Shown here in pieces: positions 1 through 5,539 of a stretch of DNA of 5,539 nucleotides. Made by a program: the position numbers and the translations under genes. Under the pieces are notes generated by a model. That model was not told where the DNA came from. It saw nothing but the letters and a program-made list of their open reading frames with translations, and ran no database searches. The stretch's first letter is position 1; each line of letters begins with the position of its first letter. Source of the DNA: PUND01 sp046538345 (GTDB taxonomy: Bacteria > Planctomycetota > Phycisphaerae > SM23-33); contig JBKHJB010000155.1 in NCBI GenBank assembly GCA_046538345.1, forward strand, positions 1-5,539, read 5' to 3'.

Positions 1-741
1 CCGACGGCCGCCCTGGGACCGCAGCGGTTCGGCGAGCTTTCCGACTCGTGGTGGACCAACGTAATCAGTCCGGGGCTTATCGAGAGCGAGTGGTACCCGA
101 TACACATTAACCAGTCCATCCCCGGCGTTTTCGCTCGCTACCTGATGGGAGGTCAACGGTCCGGGAATATCTACTACGCCCCGGACACCGGCGACAAGGC
201 GAAGGATGTGCCGCAGGCGTGGATAGCGCCGATTGCAGTACGGCCGGAGACTGCGCGCTGGATTGTGCGGGTGGTTCAGGTGGCGATAGTGCTGGCGGCC
301 GCCGGAGCCATTGGGCTTCGCAAGCTTCCGCGTGACGACGGCCGGCGCGGGCTGCACTATGCCATTGTGCTGACGGCAATGATGCTGCTGAACCAGCGTA
401 CATGGGATCATCACGCGGCCGTTATGCTGCCGGGAGCGGTGGCTCTGTGGTATGCGGTGGCCTACGGCCGCGTCGGAACGGTGGCTCGCAAGCGGGCGCT
501 GATGTTTATATTGGTGGCGATGTCGCTGGTGTGGACCACGGGAAAGGAGGCGTTCGTGCTGGCGGCGAAGCTGTTCGGCCGCAACGGCGAAACCGGAGAG
601 TTATGGCACGATCTGTCACAGGCGTGGGGGCTGACGTTCTACCACTTCGTGCTGATATTCATAGCGGCTGTTCTGCTGGCGGTGCGGCTCAAACGCCGGG
701 ACGAGCCGTATGCATCGAGGCGGATGAAGATAAACGAATAG
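1..741 (+). CDS. Polytopic membrane protein, probable GT87 (DUF2029) family glycosyltransferase, C-terminal part
   Basis: The frame is open from base 1 to the TAG at 739-741, so the gene enters from the left and 246 C-terminal residues are visible; the ATG at 145 is internal, because coding-like sequence continues upstream. The early segment NQSIPGVFARYLMG (residues 36-49) resembles the Asn-Gln-Ser...Arg segment of GT87 polyprenyl-phosphate-sugar-dependent mannosyltransferase-like proteins. After it come hydrophobic helices at about residues 86-105, 118-131, 137-155, 165-178 and 211-228, with a WDHH motif at 135-138 just before a helix, and a basic tail (RLKRRDEP...SRRMK) that suggests a cytoplasmic C terminus. 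GT-C enzymes of this kind transfer a sugar from a lipid-linked donor on the outer face of the membrane; the substrate here is unknown. The catalytic Asp normally lies in the first external loop, which is outside the window, so activity cannot be judged. It converges on the pgpH-like gene. It could instead be another GT-C or membrane protein family. Confidence 0.62.
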   Translation, partial: PTAALGPQRFGELSDSWWTNVISPGLIESEWYPIHINQSIPGVFARYLMGGQRSGNIYYAPDTGDKAKDVPQAWIAPIAVRPETARWIVRVVQVAIVLAAAGAIGLRKLPRDDGRRGLHYAIVLTAMMLLNQRTWDHHAAVMLPGAVALWYAVAYGRVGTVARKRALMFILVAMSLVWTTGKEAFVLAAKLFGRNGETGELWHDLSQAWGLTFYHFVLIFIAAVLLAVRLKRRDEPYASRRMKINE

Positions 742-826
742 GGGATGGTCAACTGGACGGGCGGTCGCGGTTGGGCGGGCGCGCCTGCCGAGTCCGCGAT
801 AAAGATTCCGGATTACCGTTACCGAC

Positions 827-3235
827 TCACTCCTGCCCGGCGCGCTGCTGGGCTTCGGAGAGCTTTCCGCCCTTGCGGGCCTGGTCGGACTTTGCCTCGC
901 CGCTCTCGGCGGACTTTGGCGTGGATTCGGTCTCGGCAGCGGAGGGCTTGGCCCCTGGAGGGGTCGGATACGCGATGCGCGAGTGGTAAATGGAGCAGAG
1001 ACTCTTTATCAGTGAGGTCTCGATCTGATGGACCTCCTTGAGGGTCAGTTCACACTCATCGAGCTGCCCGTCCTGCAGGCGGCGGGAGACCATGCTGTGA
1101 ACCTGGTTCTCGATGCGCCCCGGCGTGGGATCGGACATCGCCCTGACCGACGACTCGGACGCGTCCGCGAGCATGAGAATGGCCGGCTCCTTGTGGCGCG
1201 GTTTGGGACCGGGGTAGCGGAACTCCACCTCGTCGGGCGCCCTGTCGGAGTCGGTCTTGCGCTGCTCGGCCGCCTGCTGGTAGAAATACTGAACCAGCGT
1301 CGTTCCGTGGTGGGTGGCGATAAACTCGTACAGTTCGTGCGGAAGCCCGTATTCGCGGGCCATCTCCAGCCCGTCCTTGACGTGCCCTATTATCACCAGC
1401 AAGCTCATGGCCGGCGAAAGCTTTGCGTGCCTGGAGGCGCCGGTCTGGTTCTCGATGAAATAGTCGGGCTTGTTTATCTTTCCGATATCGTGGTAATAGG
1501 CGCCCACGCGGGCGAGCAGACCCCTGGCGCCTATGGCGTCGGCGGCGGCTTCGCACATGGCGCCGAGCTGAAGCGAATGGTTGTAGGTGCCGGGCGCTTC
1601 CATCGCCAGTCGCCTCAGCAGCGGTTTGGAGGCGTCGCACCATTCCAGCAGCGTCATGCTGGTGGCGACCCGGAAGAACCGTTCCACCCCCGGCAGCATC
1701 GCCTGAGCCAGCAAACCCACCGCCAGCGCCGACCCACCGGCCCAGAGACCGTCGTACAGAGCGAATTTCGCCGGGACGCCGTGATATAGTCCTATCGCCA
1801 ATGCCACCGCCAGGGCGGCGGCGCCGGCGGTTCCTGAAACGTGCAGAAGTTTGCTGCGGGTGCGGACTTCCCGAAGCTGGAAGACGGCTACCGTCACGCA
1901 CGCCAGCATCACCACCAGCACGCCCAGAGAAGCGCGCGCCTGCAAGACCGCCAGCAACGCCAGTATGGTGCCCCCCGCCAGCGCGAAGCGCTGGTCGAAC
2001 GCGATGGCGAACACGATCGCCCCCATCAGCACGCTCAGCGCAGCGGCGTGGGGGTTCCACTGCAGACCGGATAGCATCAGTTTGTTCACGCCCAGCAACA
2101 GCAGCACCGACGTCACCGTCGCGAACGTCCGCCAATGGTCGGTCAGCAGATAGCCGTAGTAGTGAACTATATAGAACACCGCCAAAGCGGTTACGAGTAT
2201 CAGCACCACGGCGCGCCCGCCGATCTGCTGCCAGAACAGCCAGGGATTCTGTGCCCGACGGGTCCGGACGTATTGCCTGTGCTCTGTGCGTAGCAGGTCC
2301 AGTTCCTTTGGTGTCAGTCCGGTCGGTTCGGAGAGCAGACCTGTGGGACGGTCGCGCTCCACGAGCACGTCTCCCCTTTCGTAGAGGTCGTAAACCTCGC
2401 TGGGCGGGTCGGTGGTTACACGTGCGACGGCCTGTTCGGTATCGGCGCGGGTGCGCTCGGAATCGTAGCTGTAAAGCGGCCGCTCCTGCTCCACAAAGAT
2501 GCTCAGCAGGTATGCCTCGACAGACGGACGAACGTCTCGTTCGAGGTGAGAGGCAAGCTGAGCCACTTCGCGCTTGACCTTGTCGGTGTCGTCCAGTCCG
2601 ACGAGGTCGATGACGCTGCGTTGAATTTCCTCTTCGCCGCGTACCACGCGGACACTGTTGGCGGTTCGCTCGACCTGTTCGGCGGCGTCCTCGGTCCGGA
2701 CGATGAGGGTCCGCTCAAGCTCGCTTCGGAGGTCATCCAACCGTCGCTGAAGACGGGACCGCTTTTGTTCGTCCGCATAGAGCCGCCAGGCGTCGAGTTG
2801 CTGGGGGTCCTCCAGGGCGAATCTTTCCCGGAGGGGTTCTTCGACGTCCGCCGGCTGGGTCGTCGTGCGAACGCGTTCGGGCAGGTTTCGAAGGCGGGAG
2901 ATAATCTCGTCGACCAGCTCATCGTTCATGCGGAAGGTCGCCGGCGTGGATTGTCGGGTCCGTTCGCGGAGCTGCCTGAGCCGCTGCTCTGAGAGGACGC
3001 GGAAGGTTACGCGGGCGTGTATGTCATGCGGCACGTGCTGTCCGAGCCGGTAACCAAACGGCTCCATCGGCCAGGCGTCCATGAAAAGCACAGCCGCAAA
3101 GAACACAAGCAGCAGCACGACGCTGACCGGTCCACCCGCCTCGCTGAACCGTCGCCATATCGCCAGCGGGCGCGAGGGCGCCTTCTTGTGGATGTCTATT
3201 CGCCGCTTGCGGATGGATTTCTTGAAAGGCCACAT
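827..3235 (-). CDS. pgpH: 7TMR-HD family membrane phosphohydrolase, PgpH/YqfF-like (probable cyclic di-AMP phosphodiesterase)
   Basis: This 802-residue protein has the full 7TMR-HD layout: a basic N-terminus, an anchor helix (about 36-53), an extracytoplasmic 7TMR-HDED region rich in charged helices (about 54-338), seven membrane helices (about 341-515), and a cytoplasmic HD domain (about 530-755). Candidate metal ligands are His553 (in YNHSLQLG), His582-Asp583 (YYHDIGKINKPDYFIENQ), His617 (IGHVKDG), His642-His643 (THHGTT) and Asp691 (MLADASESS), in the same order as in Listeria PgpH, so the site looks intact. The FRYPGPKPRHKEPAILMLAD stretch (672-691) is a family hallmark. Characterised members hydrolyse c-di-AMP to pApA; that this protein does so is inferred from homology. 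The last 46 residues (757-802) are a Ser/Ala/Lys/Glu-rich, probably disordered tail. The ATG start lies 19 bases after the phoH stop, with only a weak GGAA upstream, which suggests co-transcription and perhaps coupled translation. The family often precedes ybeY; here no gene follows on this strand. Confidence 0.95.
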   Translation of the reverse strand: MWPFKKSIRKRRIDIHKKAPSRPLAIWRRFSEAGGPVSVVLLLVFFAAVLFMDAWPMEPFGYRLGQHVPHDIHARVTFRVLSEQRLRQLRERTRQSTPATFRMNDELVDEIISRLRNLPERVRTTTQPADVEEPLRERFALEDPQQLDAWRLYADEQKRSRLQRRLDDLRSELERTLIVRTEDAAEQVERTANSVRVVRGEEEIQRSVIDLVGLDDTDKVKREVAQLASHLERDVRPSVEAYLLSIFVEQERPLYSYDSERTRADTEQAVARVTTDPPSEVYDLYERGDVLVERDRPTGLLSEPTGLTPKELDLLRTEHRQYVRTRRAQNPWLFWQQIGGRAVVLILVTALAVFYIVHYYGYLLTDHWRTFATVTSVLLLLGVNKLMLSGLQWNPHAAALSVLMGAIVFAIAFDQRFALAGGTILALLAVLQARASLGVLVVMLACVTVAVFQLREVRTRSKLLHVSGTAGAAALAVALAIGLYHGVPAKFALYDGLWAGGSALAVGLLAQAMLPGVERFFRVATSMTLLEWCDASKPLLRRLAMEAPGTYNHSLQLGAMCEAAADAIGARGLLARVGAYYHDIGKINKPDYFIENQTGASRHAKLSPAMSLLVIIGHVKDGLEMAREYGLPHELYEFIATHHGTTLVQYFYQQAAEQRKTDSDRAPDEVEFRYPGPKPRHKEPAILMLADASESSVRAMSDPTPGRIENQVHSMVSRRLQDGQLDECELTLKEVHQIETSLIKSLCSIYHSRIAYPTPPGAKPSAAETESTPKSAESGEAKSDQARKGGKLSEAQQRAGQE

Positions 3236-3254
3236 AATGTGCCGTTCCGTCCGG

Positions 3255-4244
3255 CTATTCCTGGTCCGAGCCGTTGTGCCCGTAGGCCTCGACTATGTTC
3301 TGGACGAGACGATGTCGGACGATGTCGGCCCGGTCAAGACGAACCATCGACAGACCCTTTACGCCCGAAAGCCGCCGTTTGGCGTCCAACAGTCCGCTGG
3401 TTACATTATCGGGCAGATCGACCTGGCTGTCGTCCCCGGTGACAATCATTTTTGAGCCGTGTCCCATACGTGTGAGGAACATCAGCATCTGCGAAGTCGT
3501 CGTATTCTGCGCCTCGTCGAGGATAATGACGGAGTCATTCAGCGTCCGGCCCCGCATGAACGCCAGGGGTATGACCTCGATAAGGTCGTTGACCATGAAG
3601 CGTCGTATCTGGTCGTAGTCCATCATGTCGTGCAGAGCGTCGAACAGCGGGCGGAGGTAGGGGTTGACCTTCGCCTGCATGTCGCCGGGGAGGAACCCCA
3701 GCTTCTCGCCGGCTTCCACAGCCGGTCTTACCAGTATAAGCCGCTTGGCCTGCTGATGCTTGAGCATGTGGACCGCCACGGCTACGGCGAGGTAGGTCTT
3801 TCCTGTGCCGGCCGGTCCTAGGCAGAACACCAGGTCGTGACCGCGCATCGCCTGGATGTACCTTTTCTGACCGGGCGTTCTGGGTTTTACGACCTGTCCG
3901 GCGACATAGACGTCCAGCAGTTCCGCGGGACGGTCCGCCTCCTCGGCCGCCGCTGCGCTTATCGCTTCGGCGACGGTGGATTCGGTGACGGAATCCTGCC
4001 GTCGCAGCGCCCGCTGGAGCTGCTCGATAACGGCGGCGGCCCGCGAGACGTTCCTCGAGGCGCCGGTCAGCTTCAACTGACCATGGCGTGCGAAGACCTG
4101 CACGTCGAGCGCCTCGCGGATCATCCGCAGGTGCCGGTCTCCGGGGCCGAACAGCACATCACGTTTCTGCGGGTTCTCCAGCGTGATACTCAGTTCCACA
4201 GGTGGTTTGGCACCTCCATTGTTCGCGCCCGCCTCTGGCGACAT
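3255..4244 (-). CDS. phoH: PhoH/YbeZ-family P-loop ATPase
   Basis: The protein is 329 residues from the ATG at 4244, close to the family's usual 310-350. It has an N-terminal KH-like region (about 15-80, with LENPQKRDVLFGPGDRHLRMI) followed by the PhoH ATPase domain. Walker A is GPAGTGKT (143-150) and Walker B is VIILDEAQN (239-247, Asp243-Glu244). Other family hallmarks are LVRPAVEAGEKLGFLPGD (171-188), the PL-F-MRGRTL region (226-235), and the sensor-like TGDDSQVDLP (269-278). PhoH-like proteins bind ATP; YbeZ partners YbeY in 16S rRNA maturation and ribosome quality control, and other members have been described as RNA-directed. It should be cytoplasmic. An in-frame GTG two codons upstream (4250) is an alternative start; neither has a clear Shine-Dalgarno sequence, and I prefer the ATG. 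It is the first gene of a two-gene unit with pgpH. The TAG stop is at 3255-3257. Family assignment is very secure; the cellular role is inferred. Confidence 0.95.
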   Translation of the reverse strand: MSPEAGANNGGAKPPVELSITLENPQKRDVLFGPGDRHLRMIREALDVQVFARHGQLKLTGASRNVSRAAAVIEQLQRALRRQDSVTESTVAEAISAAAAEEADRPAELLDVYVAGQVVKPRTPGQKRYIQAMRGHDLVFCLGPAGTGKTYLAVAVAVHMLKHQQAKRLILVRPAVEAGEKLGFLPGDMQAKVNPYLRPLFDALHDMMDYDQIRRFMVNDLIEVIPLAFMRGRTLNDSVIILDEAQNTTTSQMLMFLTRMGHGSKMIVTGDDSQVDLPDNVTSGLLDAKRRLSGVKGLSMVRLDRADIVRHRLVQNIVEAYGHNGSDQE

Positions 4245-4284
4245 CGGCACTACAAGCGGGCTACTGCAAAAACTTACCGGGGGT

Positions 4285-4290
4285 ATTCTA
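4285..4290 (-). promoter_or_regulatory. Possible -10 element for the phoH-pgpH unit
   Basis: Read on the minus strand the hexamer is TAGAAT, five of six matches to the bacterial consensus TATAAT. It sits downstream of the terminator of the preceding gene and about 40 bases before the phoH ATG, giving a predicted leader of about 30 bases. The region 17 bases upstream (TTCTGC) is a poor -35 match, so the call rests on the -10 box and on location. A promoter is expected somewhere in 4251-4340, because the terminator at 4341-4370 separates phoH from the upstream gene. Confidence 0.35.
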
Positions 4291-4340
4291 TCGTTCCTCC
4301 GACGCTCGCAGAAGAGACAATCGCATCGCGCCGGGTGCGC

Positions 4341-4370
4341 AAAAAACCGGGACGGATTATCCGTCCCGGT
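4341..4370 (-). terminator. Strong intrinsic terminator of the prepilin-like gene
   Basis: Read on the minus strand, a perfect 11-bp GC-rich stem (arms 4360-4370 and 4346-4356, arm ACCGGGACGGA on the plus strand) closes a three-base loop and runs directly into six T residues (4341-4346 are all A on the plus strand). It begins 40 bases after the TAA stop of the minus-strand prepilin-like gene. There is no T run on the plus-strand side, so it works in one direction. It should isolate this gene from phoH-pgpH downstream. Confidence 0.93.
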
Positions 4371-4409
4371 CTGATGCCTGTATTGCGGCTATACGCAATC
4401 TTCGCTGTG

Positions 4410-5183
4410 TTAGTCGCGTTTCGAGTACAGCAGTGAATCGCTGGGATGCTCAAGTTTCTTGAGACCCTCATCCGGGTTGGCACTGACGTTGCCGTCGCTA
4501 TCCATGTCCTTGGCGAACACGTGGTTCTGATAAACGCCGATTTTGTGTTTGCCCTTGTCCTCTTCCACCGTGGCGAGCGCGTCGTTCCATTTAACGTTAC
4601 CGCCGATGGCAAGGACGTTGGTGCCGGTGTTCGCGTGATTCGGCGTGTGCTTGTCAAGATCTTTGATGTAGTCGCCGGCGACGTAGGTGCCCGGGGCTTG
4701 GCCCGCGGCGCCCGGGAAGGCCTTGTTGTCGCCCCGCGCCGTCGGCTGGAAGGCAAAGGAGACATTGTTCCAATCGCCCCAGCCGAACTCGTTTACTTCG
4801 CTTTCGCTCCGGTCGGGTCGCTGGTAGCCGCCGTCGGCGGGGCACTCGAAGGAACCCTCGCTTACGTAGCCGGCGTGCACCAGCAGCCAGTAGGCCGATG
4901 GGACGACCTGCTCCTGACGATCATAAAATTCACCGAAACTCGAATAGCTGCTGGGGTTCTGGCCCTGCTCCGGCAGCGTGCCGCCCAGGGACGGCGTGGT
5001 GTCGAAATTGCTCTGGTACATGGCAATGCCCTTGCCTATACCATTGAGGTTCGTAGAGCACTTGACACGCCGGGCCATCGCACGAGCCGCACCCAGTGTC
5101 GGCAGCAGAATCGACACCAGCAGTGCGATGATCGCAATGACCACCAACAGCTCAATTAATGTAAAACCGCGTTTACGTCGCAT
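4410..5183 (-). CDS. Type IV prepilin/pseudopilin-like protein with N-terminal methylation motif (planctomycete/verrucomicrobial type)
   Basis: The 257-residue product starts MRRKRG|FTLIELLVVIA: a short basic leader, the prepilin peptidase site between Gly6 and Phe7, Glu at mature position 5, and a hydrophobic helix (about 7-29). It should be processed by a PilD-like peptidase and inserted in, or assembled from, the inner membrane. The post-helix segment RRVKCSTNLNGIGKGIAMYQ (39-57 region), the FECPAD motif (112-117), and the NHANTGTNVLAIGGNVKW region (182-199) are typical of the prepilin-type family with a C-terminal H-X9-DG motif, though here the Asp of that motif is Gly. Cys42 and Cys114 could form a disulfide. 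DMDSDGNVSANPDE (226-239) resembles a calcium-binding loop. The start at 5183 is chosen over an in-frame ATG at 5237 because a GAGGAGG site precedes it by seven bases and the short leader fits the family. No secretion or pilus machinery gene is nearby; the actual role is unknown. Confidence 0.9.
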   Translation of the reverse strand: MRRKRGFTLIELLVVIAIIALLVSILLPTLGAARAMARRVKCSTNLNGIGKGIAMYQSNFDTTPSLGGTLPEQGQNPSSYSSFGEFYDRQEQVVPSAYWLLVHAGYVSEGSFECPADGGYQRPDRSESEVNEFGWGDWNNVSFAFQPTARGDNKAFPGAAGQAPGTYVAGDYIKDLDKHTPNHANTGTNVLAIGGNVKWNDALATVEEDKGKHKIGVYQNHVFAKDMDSDGNVSANPDEGLKKLEHPSDSLLYSKRD

Positions 5184-5190
5184 TTTCCAA

Positions 5191-5197
5191 CCTCCTC
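5191..5197 (-). promoter_or_regulatory. Ribosome binding site of the prepilin-like gene
   Basis: On the minus strand the sequence is GAGGAGG, seven bases before the ATG at 5181-5183. It is the best Shine-Dalgarno match to a start codon in the window and decides the start: the in-frame ATG at 5237 would place this site inside the coding region and would bury the prepilin leader behind 18 extra residues. Confidence 0.9.
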
Positions 5198-5299
5198 GTC
5201 GCTGCGCCAGGCACGCCGGTCGCTTCAGGGAACTCACATGAAATTAAATGAACTATGAGACCGTTCGCCTCTGCGTGCGTCGGCTTAGTTGCCTGACTT

Positions 5300-5320
5300 G
5301 GCCGATCCGGCGGACCGACC
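5300..5320 (-). other. Leader RNA hairpin
   Basis: On the minus strand GGTCGGTCC and GGATCGGCC form a nine-pair stem around a GCC loop. Two of the pairs are G-U, which pair in the minus-strand RNA but would be C-A mismatches in plus-strand RNA, so the fold makes sense only for the leader transcript of the prepilin-like gene. No T run follows, so it is not a terminator. Confidence 0.45.
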
Positions 5321-5334
5321 TTGCCAATTCTCGC

Positions 5335-5355
5335 GCCGGGCGCCCGTGGCCCGGC
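5335..5355 (-). other. Leader RNA hairpin, GC-rich inverted repeat
   Basis: GCCGGGC (5335-5341) and its exact complement GCCCGGC (5349-5355) form a perfect seven-pair stem around a seven-base loop. No T run follows on either strand, so it is not a terminator; in the minus-strand transcript it would lie in the 5' leader, 15 bases before the hairpin at 5300-5320. Confidence 0.4.
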
Positions 5356-5399
5356 ATTCAATGTAATCGTAATCAGGCGAACACCCTATCGTAGCAGCT

Positions 5400-5420
5400 A
5401 AAAAGCTCTTACGAGAGAGC
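5400..5420 (-). terminator. Short terminator-like hairpin in the leader (possible attenuator)
   Basis: On the minus strand GCTCT (5416-5420) and AGAGC (5405-5409) form a five-pair stem around a six-base loop, followed at once by TTTTT (5400-5404). The stem is short, so it is weak as an intrinsic terminator. It lies downstream of the putative promoter boxes and more than 200 bases before the prepilin-like gene. It could be an attenuator, the end of a short RNA, or chance. Confidence 0.35.
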
Positions 5421-5465
5421 ATCCATTTCTGCCGATGAGCAGGTAAGGCAGGCGGTGCCGATCAA

Positions 5466-5513
5466 ATAATAGCTATCAGGGCATAATGCGCACAAGCCCG
5501 CCGCACCTGTCAA
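5466..5513 (-). promoter_or_regulatory. Putative sigma-70-type promoter region for the prepilin-like gene
   Basis: Minus-strand boxes give two overlapping candidates. One pairs a perfect TTGACA (5508-5513) with CATTAT (5483-5488) across a long 19-base spacer. The other pairs TTGTGC (5490-5495) with TATTAT (5466-5471, five of six to consensus) across 18 bases. Either would give a leader of about 270-290 bases before the ATG at 5183. The consensus is that of well-studied bacteria, so use in this organism is assumed. Confidence 0.35.
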
Positions 5514-5539
5514 CACATTAATCCTATCCTCCGGCGCTG

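Larger units (their letters stand above)
5184..5539. other. 356-base gene-free region: promoter and long structured leader of the prepilin-like gene
   Basis: No convincing coding region exists here on either strand. It holds the ribosome binding site (5191-5197), two GC-rich hairpins (5300-5320, 5335-5355), a tandem GTAATC hexamer pair (5363-5374), a short hairpin followed by a T run on the minus strand (5400-5420), and promoter-like boxes (5466-5513). Part of it (about 5440-5539) is more AT-rich than the genes. The window ends before any upstream gene appears, so whether the outermost part belongs to a neighbour's control region cannot be told. Confidence 0.7.

Noticed and set aside
774..789. 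Near-palindromic GC-rich hairpin between the convergent genes, considered as a bidirectional terminator.
   Set aside because: Six pairs including one G-U, a CGCG loop, and no T run on either side; the 85-base gap shows no convincing intrinsic terminator.
1056..2135. A 359-codon open frame on the minus strand inside pgpH.
   Set aside because: It lies in another frame of a gene with full domain support, and its product is Arg/Gly/Ala-rich low-complexity sequence typical of GC-rich shadow frames.
1028..2577. Long plus-strand open frames opposite pgpH (1028-1789, 1801-2577).
   Set aside because: Antisense to a well-supported gene, no recognisable domain, composition typical of antisense frames in GC-rich DNA.
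4446..5159. A 237-codon plus-strand open frame opposite the prepilin-like gene, with hydrophobic stretches.
   Set aside because: Antisense to a gene with a prepilin motif, a strong ribosome binding site and a matched terminator; the hydrophobicity mirrors the opposite strand's codons.
5173..5361. A 62-codon minus-strand frame overlapping the start of the prepilin-like gene, considered as a leader peptide.
   Set aside because: No ribosome binding site, no run of regulatory codons, and it contains the GC hairpins; it looks like chance.
5363..5374. Tandem GTAATC hexamer pair, considered as an operator or the start of a repeat array.
   Set aside because: Only two copies of six bases and no further copies nearby; expected by chance at this length.

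Overview
The window looks like a chromosomal piece from a GC-rich member of the Planctomycetota, probably Phycisphaerae-like. This rests mainly on the prepilin-like gene at the right: its N-terminal methylation motif, its Phe-x-Cys-Pro-x-Asp motif and its His...Gly-Gly region are of the kind that is massively expanded in Planctomycetota, Verrucomicrobiota and Lentisphaerota. The phylum call is an inference from style, not from a marker gene.

Layout, left to right. Bases 1-741 (+) are the C-terminal 246 residues of a polytopic membrane protein, most like a GT87 (DUF2029) GT-C glycosyltransferase, cut by the window edge. An 85-base convergent gap follows. Bases 827-3235 (-) encode a complete 7TMR-HD membrane phosphohydrolase of the PgpH/YqfF family (c-di-AMP phosphodiesterase in Firmicutes). 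Nineteen bases upstream of it lies a complete PhoH/YbeZ-family P-loop ATPase (3255-4244, -). These two almost certainly form one transcription unit, phoH then pgpH, matching the conserved phoH-pgpH-ybeY order of many bacteria except that no ybeY follows. A 165-base gap carries a weak promoter for phoH and a very clear intrinsic terminator for the next gene. Bases 4410-5183 (-) encode a 257-residue type IV prepilin/pseudopilin-like protein with an excellent ribosome binding site. The last 356 bases (5184-5539) hold no gene; they carry a plausible promoter for the prepilin-like gene and a leader of about 270 bases with several hairpins, one followed by a T run.

Functionally, phoH-pgpH is a housekeeping pair linked in other bacteria to RNA metabolism/ribosome maturation and nucleotide second-messenger turnover. 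The prepilin-like gene is a separate, monocistronic unit bounded by its own promoter region and terminator. The window is mostly ordinary; I see no mobile element, CRISPR array, tRNA or rRNA, and no convincing new multi-gene system. The most interesting non-coding signal is the structured leader of the prepilin-like gene; the most interesting coding detail is an acidic, calcium-loop-like segment near that protein's C terminus.
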